Shown here: positions 19,301 through 25,911 of the stretch, in pieces
How positions within the stretch are numbered: the stretch's first letter is position 1
Layout: each line of letters starts with the position of its first letter
From: DATIXJ01 sp963714795
Lineage (GTDB): Bacteria > Bacteroidota > Ignavibacteria > UBA10030 > SZUA-254
Assembly: GCA_963714795.1 (NCBI GenBank)
Contig: CAVQPS010000010.1
Location: 310,001 to 374,000, forward strand
Direction of reading: 5' to 3'
Length of the DNA: 64,000 nucleotides
Notes under the pieces: model-generated
Database searches by the model: none
Told to the model about the DNA's origin: nothing
What the model saw: the letters and a program-made list of their open reading frames with translations, nothing else
Made by a program: the position numbers and the translations under genes

Positions 19301-19817
19301 AAATTACGGGAAACAGAAGACGTACGATTTAACCGTGGATATTGCTTCATATACAGGCGGATCGATATTTATTCATACTGCTATTCAAATCGATAGCAAT
19401 TCGTCACAGCATATTGTCCCTAATTGGAATACTTTACAGATTCAACCGCTCAAAATTTTCATCGATCATAACAACACGGGATCCTTTACTGATTCAATAC
19501 TTATCACGAATCAAGTCACGGGTGTAAAGCAGTCTCGAGTGATTGGACTTCCGAGTGAATTCTCGCTGTATCAGAATTACCCGAATCCGTTCAACCCGGT
19601 AACGACAATACATTATTCACTGCCGAAGGCTTCACATGTTTTGCTGGCAGTATATAATGTTCTTGGACAGGTGGTCGCAACACTTGTTAATGAGACAGAA
19701 CAGGCAGGCTATAAGTCTGTCACATTTAACGGTAATAATCTAGCAAGCGGGTTATATTTCTATCGTCTGCAAGCGGGAACTTATACGGCAACAAAGAAGT
19801 TGGTGTTGTTGAAGTAA
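16329..19817 (+). CDS. Secreted FG-GAP-like repeat protein with cysteine-protease-like core and type IX sorting domain
   Basis: The start is set at the ATG at 16329, which begins a typical signal peptide ending ASSQF; the frame is open 17 codons further upstream. The N-terminal third has about seven repeats of the kind DGNTAIIGG followed by AWVFGRTNGVWSQ, as in FG-GAP-type propellers. A middle region holds WGGSCSGFALTSLF (Cys614), AHAVVPYKMY (His720) and MYDCNYPGD (Asp742/Asn744), an order and spacing that suggest a papain-like peptidase core. The C-terminus from about residue 1075 is a sorting domain with LYQNYPNPFNPVT and a TKKLVLLK end. The repeats and sorting domain are clear; the peptidase reading is inference. 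I know no named family with this arrangement. Confidence 0.82.
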   Translation: MNSRTISFHYTVLTLILICLVGVSTASSQFFIQQGSKLLGSGFVGPAERGTSVALTQHGNGALIGGANDDSGRGAVWYYGRANGLWGQVGSKIVPAERTYYFGSSVGISYDGTTAIVGSGGTSTGAWIFTRSGSVWTEQQLLIDDSITSTIYQVAISGDGATAMFCGGIGNSFRNAVAVFVRNGNTWTEQGPILKGDIADSGYFGISVSLASDGNTAIISGEQSKYGVGYRTLIWGYARNNGVWTPQGPRIEFPWTSVYTWGAPVTISGDGNTAIIGDLVDTNKIVHAYVFIRNDSVWAKQSDLVGTGEVGPVGVVSASLSGDGNLAILGVPDDNDTTGDNYGLGAAWVFGRTNGVWSQLGNKLVGSGAIGNSGQGMSVGLSSDGTTAIVGGPYNDYSYGASWVFTNLLQITAPAYHELIHAGAPYTIRWVSHGIDSLEFSYSIDSGKTFYTAFAHFAAAADSMVWQVPDTLSSKCMLKLKDINNPLDSAIVPYFKIKGYVLTRFDANGNYERFDPVKDGWKFDNSDTNVWPHSWWQQFDYLLGDDPYTGSSYPVDFAFVGDSVFPDWPLFVRAFTVPSCYWNPKNTDGEWEHTYRESALLKWARIRESWGGSCSGFALTSLFQFSMQPVLSDSFPALGSFNYIDELDTNQTDRLMINQYSIYQYGREHLISETANSQETPREILQDLKNLLFTDAGYPSYIIIDSIASIPFIASAKAAHAVVPYKMYAAQGDSTYVVEMYDCNYPGDSTFAVIDSLNDSWNYPALPGWKYTGKGIYLSDPLNSYVSHPLTSNELKADRTVALLNGSNNKQSIKTTNGHSSLAKTAVQAIGLGTGDAELYNPPNTSVLIKDQYGDSAGFTVSGSFQTVPGAMAIIPRTSHYAPPIGYVFPVSQYSVRLSNFTDSSSYLTMFSDSIIFDYRRLGALQNQTDNINIGNSLSVTNHDNLSKSINLITVFPSSATEWMFKIQNTTMQSSDSLVIIPGSVKDLFIENYGKQKTYDLTVDIASYTGGSIFIHTAIQIDSNSSQHIVPNWNTLQIQPLKIFIDHNNTGSFTDSILITNQVTGVKQSRVIGLPSEFSLYQNYPNPFNPVTTIHYSLPKASHVLLAVYNVLGQVVATLVNETEQAGYKSVTFNGNNLASGLYFYRLQAGTYTATKKLVLLK

Positions 19818-19858
19818 TATTATAGAATTACATTTGAGTTGAAAGGGGAACCGATTCC

Positions 19859-20317
19859 ATGACATTCCGAGATTCGACAGCATTGGAGAAGAAACCGATA
19901 GCCAATCTTTTGATACGGATGATTGTCGGCTGTGTATTTCTTTCCGAAGGCATTCAAAAATTTCTTTTTGTGGATGCGCAGGGAGTCGGCCGGTTCATCA
20001 AAATTGGAATCCCGGCGCCGGAAATCATGGCGCCATTCGTTGGCGTTGTAGAAATTGTATGCGGATTGCTCGTCCTCGCCGGTTTGTTCACGCGGCTTGC
20101 CGTCATCCCGCTCATCATCGATATGCTCGTTGCCATCTCGACAACGAAGATTCCGATGCTGATGGACAAAGGATTTTGGGCGATGGCACACGAAGCCCGA
20201 ACGGATTGGTCGATGCTCCTGGGATCTATTTTTCTTCTTATTGCCGGCGGAGGTCAGTGGTCACTCGATTTTTTATTTTCTCGGAATAAGATCGGTCAAG
20301 ACGACAAGGGATCGTAA
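19859..20317 (+). CDS. DoxX-family membrane protein
   Basis: This 152-residue protein has four predicted membrane helices and the DoxX start LLIRMIVGCVFLSEGIQKF, followed by GIPAPEIMAPFVGVVEIVCGLLVLAGL. DoxX proteins are small inner-membrane proteins linked to redox processes, but most, including this one, have no assigned reaction. The ATG at 19859 follows AAAGGGG at a slightly long spacing. It is 41 bases downstream of the third cargo gene and could share its transcript. Confidence 0.88.
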   Translation: MTFRDSTALEKKPIANLLIRMIVGCVFLSEGIQKFLFVDAQGVGRFIKIGIPAPEIMAPFVGVVEIVCGLLVLAGLFTRLAVIPLIIDMLVAISTTKIPMLMDKGFWAMAHEARTDWSMLLGSIFLLIAGGGQWSLDFLFSRNKIGQDDKGS

Positions 20318-20390
20318 CTTAACGGAGAACAATTTTCTAATTGCTTTAATTAACTTTATTACGGAAGCAATTGGTTTATTCCTCCCCGAA

Positions 20391-20427
20391 AAATAAAAAA
20401 GCCCCGACGTTCCCTACTCATCGGGGC
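20391..20427 (-). terminator. Rho-independent terminator of the lysine aminotransferase gene
   Basis: On the minus strand GCCCCGA (20427-20421) pairs with TCGGGGC (20407-20401) and is followed by TTTTTTATTTTT. It lies 45 bases after the stop of the aminotransferase. The plus-strand side has no T-run. Confidence 0.9.
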
Positions 20428-20471
20428 TCACCACAGTAGACAGTAATCCACCCAACCTGCCTACCCTATAT

Positions 20472-21812
20472 TTAGGCTTTCATCTCTTTTAACGACTGCC
20501 GAAGGATATTTGTTCCCTCATCGACTTCATGTTTCTGGATCGTAAGCGGCGGGCGGAAACGCATCGAGCGTTCACCGCTGCCGAGTATGACGAGACCGCG
20601 ATCAAATGCTTTCTTCCGCAGGTCGTTCCGTTCGGCACCGTTCCGCATATCGAATGCACAGAACAATCCTTTTCCGCGCACGTTGCCGACCATCTTCGGA
20701 AATTCCGCTTGCAGTTCGTGCAGTTGTGCCAGCAAATAATCGCCGGTGATGCGCGCGTGTTCCACGAGTCCGTCCTCTTCGATAATCTCCAGATAGCGTT
20801 GCGATCGAACCATATCGACAAGACTGCCGCCCCACGTCGAATTAAGCCGGCTCGGAACTTTGAATACATTATCCGGCACTTCATCGATCCGCTTGCCGCA
20901 GAGGAATCCGCACACCTGCATCTTCTTGCCGAACGAAATCATATCAGGTTCGACAAAATGCTGATGCGCCCACATCTTGCCGGTAAGCCCGATGCCTGTC
21001 TGAACTTCATCGAATATCAACAGGATCTCGTTCTCATCGGCAAGCTGCCGCAAGGCGACAAAAAATTCCTTCCGGAAATGATTATCGCCTCCTTCCCCTT
21101 GAATCGGTTCGAGAATGATTGCCGCAATATCGTCTTTGTTTTGCTTGATCGCATCTTTCATCTGCGCAAGCGCCCGCTTTTCCGCCTCGATAACAATTTT
21201 GAGGTTTTCTGCATTCAATGGAAATTGAATTGCCGGTGCATCGATGCGGGGCCATTTGAATTTCGGGAAAAAGTCAGTCTTGATCGGATCAGTGTTGGTT
21301 ATCGATAACGTGTAACCGGTTCTGCCGTGGAACGCCCGCCGGAAGTGCATGATCTGTGTTCCGCGTTCTTCCTTATATCCTTTGGCGAAATTCTTTTTGA
21401 CTTTCCAGTCGAATGCCGCCTTCAGGGCATTCTCAACACCGAGTGCACCGCCTTCGATAAAAAATGCATACGGCAGATACTTCGGAATCGCAACACGACC
21501 AAAGACTTCGACAAATTCCGCCATCTCAGTCGTGTACACATCGGAATTCGTCGGCTTGTTGACTGAAACATAGGTAAGCTTTTCGAGAAATTCCGGCGTC
21601 ATCATTTTGGGATGATTTAAACCGACTGGCATGGAGGCAACGAATGTAAAGAAATCGAGGAGCCGGCGGTTGGATTTGGAGTCGTAAATGTACGCGCCTT
21701 CGCTTCGTTTAAGATCGAGCGTAAAATCGAGCACATCGACGAGCATATGCTTGCCGATAACATCCTGCACTGTATCAGGACGGACTCTGAATGAAATTGT
21801 TTTGGAAATCAT
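20472..21812 (-). CDS. lat: L-lysine 6-aminotransferase (class III, PLP)
   Basis: This 446-residue enzyme transfers the epsilon-amino group of lysine to 2-oxoglutarate, giving aminoadipate semialdehyde, which cyclises to piperideine-6-carboxylate. The sequence follows the Lat subfamily: RSEGAYIYDSKSNRRLLDFF, the FTFVASMPVGLNHPKM segment, HFRRAFHGRTGYTLS, FDEVQTGIGLTGKMW and the PLP-lysine region ISFGKKMQVCG. Lysine specificity is from overall resemblance. An aldehyde dehydrogenase at 25.9-27.4 kb could oxidise the product to 2-aminoadipate. A strong terminator follows the gene. Confidence 0.9.
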   Translation of the reverse strand: MISKTISFRVRPDTVQDVIGKHMLVDVLDFTLDLKRSEGAYIYDSKSNRRLLDFFTFVASMPVGLNHPKMMTPEFLEKLTYVSVNKPTNSDVYTTEMAEFVEVFGRVAIPKYLPYAFFIEGGALGVENALKAAFDWKVKKNFAKGYKEERGTQIMHFRRAFHGRTGYTLSITNTDPIKTDFFPKFKWPRIDAPAIQFPLNAENLKIVIEAEKRALAQMKDAIKQNKDDIAAIILEPIQGEGGDNHFRKEFFVALRQLADENEILLIFDEVQTGIGLTGKMWAHQHFVEPDMISFGKKMQVCGFLCGKRIDEVPDNVFKVPSRLNSTWGGSLVDMVRSQRYLEIIEEDGLVEHARITGDYLLAQLHELQAEFPKMVGNVRGKGLFCAFDMRNGAERNDLRKKAFDRGLVILGSGERSMRFRPPLTIQKHEVDEGTNILRQSLKEMKA

Positions 21813-22081
21813 AACGCACCTTTCAAATTTAGTTCTAAGTTTTAAGAGATTATAACAGCGAACGAATCTCTGACTTAGAAAAATTCCTGGTGCTCGTAGA
21901 AGGAAATAATATAGGGACGTCCGAGGTCAACCCGGAAAGAGTCTAATTGATGATGAGAATGTATGTCGACCTCGAAGAATTTCATGTGGTAATATACGAA
22001 AAAATCGTCATCGAATCAATAGGCTGGCAATATTAATGCCATTTCTATGATTTTTGTCACGAATTATGGAATTTTTCACTA
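21813..22081. other. Intergenic stretch between lat and a divergent membrane-protein gene
   Basis: This AT-rich region separates two divergently transcribed genes and should contain the lat promoter on the minus strand. I could not identify clear hexamers for it. There is no RNA gene, repeat or convincing short reading frame. The right end borders the consensus promoter listed separately. Confidence 0.5.
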
Positions 22082-22110
22082 TTGACAAATTAAAAAAGAA
22101 GTTGTATAAT
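22082..22110 (+). promoter_or_regulatory. Consensus sigma-70 promoter of the 186-aa membrane protein gene
   Basis: TTGACA (22082-22087) and TATAAT (22105-22110) match both consensus hexamers exactly, with a 17-base spacer. The predicted start of transcription is near 22117, leaving a leader of about 40 bases. AAGGAG at 22145-22150 lies seven bases before the ATG at 22158. Confidence 0.85.
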
Positions 22111-22157
22111 CATTAGAAATTTGAAGGAATACTTCCAACAACATAAGGAGAATCGTA

Positions 22158-22718
22158 ATGGCAGTACTTGCTGCGCTCTGGCTTCCGATCCTGTTGTCAT
22201 CGGTGATCGTGTTCATCGTGAGTTCCGTCATCCATACCGTAATGCCGTGGCATAAATCGGATTACGGAAAATTGCCGAACGAAGATAAAGTGATGGATCT
22301 TCTCCGCCCGCTCAACATTCCGCCGGGCGATTATATGGTCCCGCGCCCTTCGGGCATGAAAGATATGAAATCGCCCGAATTCCAGGAAAAAATGAAAAAG
22401 GGACCTGTCATGATGGTCTCGATTTGGCCCAACGGTCCCGGTTCGATGGGTTCGTCGCTTGTTCTCTGGTTCCTGTACAGCGTCGTTATCGGGATTTTCG
22501 TCGCGTACATCACCGGGCATGCATTGCCCGCCGGCATAGAATATCTTCGTGTCTTCAAATTCGCCGCTGTCACATCGTTTCTCGGATACACAGCCGCACT
22601 CTGGCAGATGTCGGTCTGGTATCATCGCCCGTGGAGTACAACGATTAAAATTACGATCGACGGTATAATCTACGCGCTGTTGACGGCGGGTACGTTCGGA
22701 TGGTTGTGGCCGAGATAA
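22158..22718 (+). CDS. Conserved integral membrane protein, unknown function
   Basis: The 186-residue protein has an N-terminal membrane helix (about 5-27, followed by HTVMPWHKSDYGKLPNEDKV), a soluble loop with a PPGDYMVPRP motif, and three more helices from about residue 98 to the end. The loop suggests a periplasmic or cytoplasmic domain of about 65 residues. I recognise no named family. Its perfect promoter and strong ribosome-binding site predict high, constitutive expression. It forms a single-gene unit bordered by the AbiE region. Confidence 0.7.
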   Translation: MAVLAALWLPILLSSVIVFIVSSVIHTVMPWHKSDYGKLPNEDKVMDLLRPLNIPPGDYMVPRPSGMKDMKSPEFQEKMKKGPVMMVSIWPNGPGSMGSSLVLWFLYSVVIGIFVAYITGHALPAGIEYLRVFKFAAVTSFLGYTAALWQMSVWYHRPWSTTIKITIDGIIYALLTAGTFGWLWPR

Positions 22719-22731
22719 ATTAGACAGGTCG

Positions 22732-22843
22732 GTGTCAGGTCGTCCCGAAGATCCGAAGGACTTGCCAAGGGCATTTCCCGAAGGGATCCCTACGGGAACT
22801 TCGTGACCTTTGGAGGATCCCGTCGGGAAAAGACCTGACACCA
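22732..22843. repeat. 112-bp element with 11-bp terminal inverted repeats
   Basis: GGTGTCAGGTC at 22732-22742 is exactly inverted as GACCTGACACC at 22833-22843. The interior is itself rich in small palindromes (CCCGAAGGGATCCCTACGGG and similar). It shares the 15-base word ACTTCGTGACCTTTG with a stretch at about 53.8 kb. It has no coding potential and separates the membrane-protein gene from the AbiE genes. Confidence 0.75.
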
Positions 22844-22926
22844 CTGATTTACTAATCTGTTAATGAGTAATATTGGTAGCATTCAATAGTCAAATCCTCT
22901 AAAGACATTCATCGTCACTGAGAAAA

Positions 22927-23847
22927 TCACACCCATAACCATAATTTTCCGTCCCATACTTCCTTCGTGAATTTGTCAGGAGTTAAGCAAATCGGCTCAA
23001 GGAAAGTTTTTAATTTCATCATTGCCTGCCGAAAATTATCATAAGAAGCAAGTTTGTTTCTACTCAGAAAAGCATTCCACTGAGTTTGTTTCTCAGGATC
23101 GCTCATAAATTCTTCTCCAAACACTATTTTACAATCTTCAAACGGTGTTCCCCTGTTATGGAATGTGGTCTCCAGCGCCTTCCGTAATACATCAAATTTA
23201 AAGGGGGAATGTCCGGCATGGAAAAGAATATCGTACACATCTTTCATCCGGATAGAGATAACGTTCAGTTTCACCAATGCTTGGAATTTTTCAGCCACAG
23301 ATGATTCCAAAGAATAGATTTTTATTTTTGGAATATCTCCGCCAACCAAGACGGGAAAGGGAACTTCTCGTGGGCCATCTATGATTTCGTCACCAAATCC
23401 GATATCCAGTTGTAGAGTGCTTTTTGCATTTCCGAGCATAACTGGAATTTTTACTCGGACACCTTCATACTCGGCATTTTCAGTAATTCGCTGAGCATCA
23501 ATTTTTTGAGCATCAAATGTCACTCCATCATTAAAAGAGAGAAGTGTAATTGCTTTGATGATTGCTTGGATATTTTGGGTGGTGTTGGATATATTCTTCC
23601 CAAGAAAATCGATATCCTTTGTCGGCCGAAGTCGCGGCGCTTGGTATACGAGAAGTAATAACGCCCCCTTCAAAATCAGGTTAGATTGATATTCTGAAAC
23701 AGACAATCTATAAAGGAACCGTTCCTGGAAGTATTGCTGCAGAACAGCATTGAAATCTCTTTTTGTTTCTTTGGCGATATTCATGAGCTTTGCTCGAATA
23801 GAAGCATGAATATTCCGAACTTTTTTATCATTAGAAGCATGCATCAT
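22927..23847 (-). CDS. AbiEii/AbiGii-type nucleotidyltransferase toxin
   Basis: This 306-residue protein is the toxin of a type IV AbiE system. The family's nucleotidyltransferase core is visible: KGALLL at residues 60-65 and TKDID at 76-80, with a distant VAEKFQALVKL motif III and a C-terminal helical region. AbiEii-type proteins transfer nucleotides to cellular targets and halt growth, as shown for AbiE and MenT relatives. The start ATG (23847) overlaps the antitoxin stop by four bases, so translation is coupled. The gene pair lies between repeat elements, as defence genes often do. Confidence 0.9.
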   Translation of the reverse strand: MMHASNDKKVRNIHASIRAKLMNIAKETKRDFNAVLQQYFQERFLYRLSVSEYQSNLILKGALLLLVYQAPRLRPTKDIDFLGKNISNTTQNIQAIIKAITLLSFNDGVTFDAQKIDAQRITENAEYEGVRVKIPVMLGNAKSTLQLDIGFGDEIIDGPREVPFPVLVGGDIPKIKIYSLESSVAEKFQALVKLNVISIRMKDVYDILFHAGHSPFKFDVLRKALETTFHNRGTPFEDCKIVFGEEFMSDPEKQTQWNAFLSRNKLASYDNFRQAMMKLKTFLEPICLTPDKFTKEVWDGKLWLWV

Positions 23848-24443
23848 CGGGCTATCGCTCTTACAAATGGCAACATCACCGTTTTGACCTGACAGATTTC
23901 AGCATACCTTCTCAACTTGTTGATATTTGCATCTTTCAATTGAAGATAATTTCGAAGACCTTCGAGTGCGAGATCTAGGCCAAGCTTATTTCTATAACGA
24001 AACATGTCACAAACTGTCTTTTCAATGTCGTATATTCTCACATCTCCACTCGTTGTTTTAATTTTAGTCATGCCCGGCTTGTAAAACCTGTCCCGGAAGT
24101 AGAAGAATTTTGTCGGCGGATATTGTATTTTATGAGGTTTAGAGGAATTGGGAATTGCAACATAATTTTCCGGTGGGTTAAATGTGGTAAGATCATAAAA
24201 GGAGAGAGCTGATGCAAGACAGATGATCCCCTGTGGAATAGCATTGCATACATCAATGAATGCGGTCATCGGTCCTATCGATTCCTCCAATTCTTTAAGT
24301 CTATATAGACCAGGTTTCACTTTTTCAATCACTCCATCATGAAGAAGTCGCACAATATCTCTTGAATGAAAGGATTGGGATCGAAGTTCTTTCATCTGTG
24401 CATAGCCCCCTTTTTTCTTGAAATATTTTATGATTTTTTCCAT
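23844..24443 (-). CDS. AbiEi-type antitoxin / transcriptional regulator
   Basis: This 199-residue partner of the AbiEii toxin begins with a winged-helix domain (KKKGGYAQMKELRSQSF, then RDIVRLLHDGVIEKVKPG LYRL) and continues with the AbiEi C-terminal domain, including GIICLASALSFYDLTT and RIYDIEKTVCDMFRYRNKLG. In studied systems AbiEi both neutralises the toxin and represses its own promoter through inverted repeats. A perfect inverted repeat lies 25 bases upstream here. The stop overlaps the toxin start. Confidence 0.88.
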   Translation of the reverse strand: MEKIIKYFKKKGGYAQMKELRSQSFHSRDIVRLLHDGVIEKVKPGLYRLKELEESIGPMTAFIDVCNAIPQGIICLASALSFYDLTTFNPPENYVAIPNSSKPHKIQYPPTKFFYFRDRFYKPGMTKIKTTSGDVRIYDIEKTVCDMFRYRNKLGLDLALEGLRNYLQLKDANINKLRRYAEICQVKTVMLPFVRAIAR

Positions 24444-24467
24444 GAATTTCGCGTTGGTCCATTTCTT

Positions 24468-24490
24468 CTGTCAATCACTTGTATTGACAG
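24468..24490. promoter_or_regulatory. Putative AbiEi operator (perfect inverted repeat)
   Basis: CTGTCAAT (24468-24475) and ATTGACAG (24483-24490) are exact inverses around a 7-base centre. The site begins 25 bases before the antitoxin ATG on the minus strand. Each arm contains TTGACA when read on the suitable strand, so the repeat may overlap a -35 box. Binding by AbiEi is inferred from other AbiE operons. Confidence 0.6.
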
Positions 24491-24774
24491 ATGTTTTAGA
24501 CCAAAGATAATTATTTTCAAAACCACTGTCAAGCAAAAAAAATCAGAAAGGTAGTAGATTGAATAAATTTCAAGGCTTGCTACCCGAAAGAGGGCTTACC
24601 GTCTGCGTTTTATGACTATTCGTCAATAGTGCCAGATAGGTTTTGCTCAAAGTCGGATATTACTACATGTTTGGAACAGCGCGAAAGAAATGGACCGAAT
24701 TAACCGAACTGATCTAACTTGAGAAACAGAATTCCTACCAGCCGAAGGATTTAAAAATATCCTTGTGAAGATTT
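24491..24774. other. Intergenic stretch right of the AbiE promoter
   Basis: This non-coding region separates the AbiE start region from the stop of the next minus-strand gene. I see no terminator with a T-run, no RNA gene and no convincing short open frame. Confidence 0.45.
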
Positions 24775-25905
24775 TCAAATTTCAAAGAAAATTTTTGTTC
24801 CCCAGAAAAATCGAAAAGGATTATCAACATGAAAATCGTGTGAGAAGTCGATATGTTTCGATTCTCCCGCTTGAAAGGAAATAGCGGCAGGCGGTAACAA
24901 TCTTCCATGACGGCCGTCGGAAAGTTGAAAAAAAAGTTCAACACCGCCGCTCGGCGTAAACCGAAACCAATCTTCATTCGAACCATGAAAATAATCAAAA
25001 CGGGAATCCACGAAGATCGAAGAAGCTAACGACCCGGTCCCGGGATTGGAACTTTGGAAAATAGTGTAATGCAATTGCGTATTCGGTAATATGTATGCAT
25101 AAACCAAAACATTTCCAATAGTTTGCAATACTGGCCTTATAAATCCTGAATCCGGAAGAAGCGTTCCGAAATCATCTCCCCTGTACCCTGTAAACAACGA
25201 TCCGACAAAAAATGGAACAAGCCCATAAACCGAAAACAAAGATACGCTTGTTGAGTTTCCGTTATACGCGTCTTTAGGAATCACTGTCAAGGAAAGTAGA
25301 TTGAATTGATAGCTGAAATGTTTATCGATACCATATCGAATGAGGATGTTTGGTGCGATCTCGTTCGGCTGTATGTCGGCATTAAAGCCAACTCCCTGCA
25401 TTGAATTATAAAACGGATTATACCTAAAATCGAGAATCTGACAATGCATCGAGTCTGAATCAAAATGTAACACTACCGTATCGACGGTGGAAGGGGAAAC
25501 ATCAAACCGGTAGAAATATTGCCCCCTGGAACCCGACACAAAAGAAGGGGCGTAGATTTTTCCATCTGAAATTGTTTTGAGTGTAAAACTAACCGAATCA
25601 TTTATTTCATTCCTGCATGTATCATAGAGCCAAGCTTGACCCTGCATCGAAGCACGATTATAATCCAGCCCTTTCATAAATAAAATTTTTGATCCGCACG
25701 TGAACTTGTATTTATAGTAAGGGCCGTCTCTGTCATCCCGTGAACCGGTAACTTTCTCCCACCCGTTACTAAACGAAGCAGAATCCTGTGCAATCAACAA
25801 GGAAGGATGAATTCCTCCTCCAAGAATAAATATACTGATGAGAAGATAAAAGAAAAACCTTACTGCTTTAAAAAATCTTCTTCCACTTATTCCAATATTT
25901 TTCAC
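24775..25905 (-). CDS. Exported protein of unknown function (376 aa)
   Basis: The start is a GTG at 25905, six bases after the aldehyde dehydrogenase stop, so it is probably the last gene of that operon. Residues 1-40 include a long hydrophobic segment (FFYLLISIFILGGGIHPSLLIAQ) that looks like a signal peptide with probable cleavage after AQ. The mature part is rich in aromatic and beta-forming residues and has three scattered cysteines. I recognise no domain. There is no type IX sorting domain, so it may be periplasmic or outer-membrane associated. Confidence 0.65.
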   Translation of the reverse strand: MKNIGISGRRFFKAVRFFFYLLISIFILGGGIHPSLLIAQDSASFSNGWEKVTGSRDDRDGPYYKYKFTCGSKILFMKGLDYNRASMQGQAWLYDTCRNEINDSVSFTLKTISDGKIYAPSFVSGSRGQYFYRFDVSPSTVDTVVLHFDSDSMHCQILDFRYNPFYNSMQGVGFNADIQPNEIAPNILIRYGIDKHFSYQFNLLSLTVIPKDAYNGNSTSVSLFSVYGLVPFFVGSLFTGYRGDDFGTLLPDSGFIRPVLQTIGNVLVYAYILPNTQLHYTIFQSSNPGTGSLASSIFVDSRFDYFHGSNEDWFRFTPSGGVELFFQLSDGRHGRLLPPAAISFQAGESKHIDFSHDFHVDNPFRFFWGTKIFFEI

Positions 25906-25911
25906 GACTCT

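Noticed and set aside
20318..20400. Terminator for the DoxX gene on the plus strand
   Set aside because: The only strong hairpin here has its T-run on the minus strand and serves lat.
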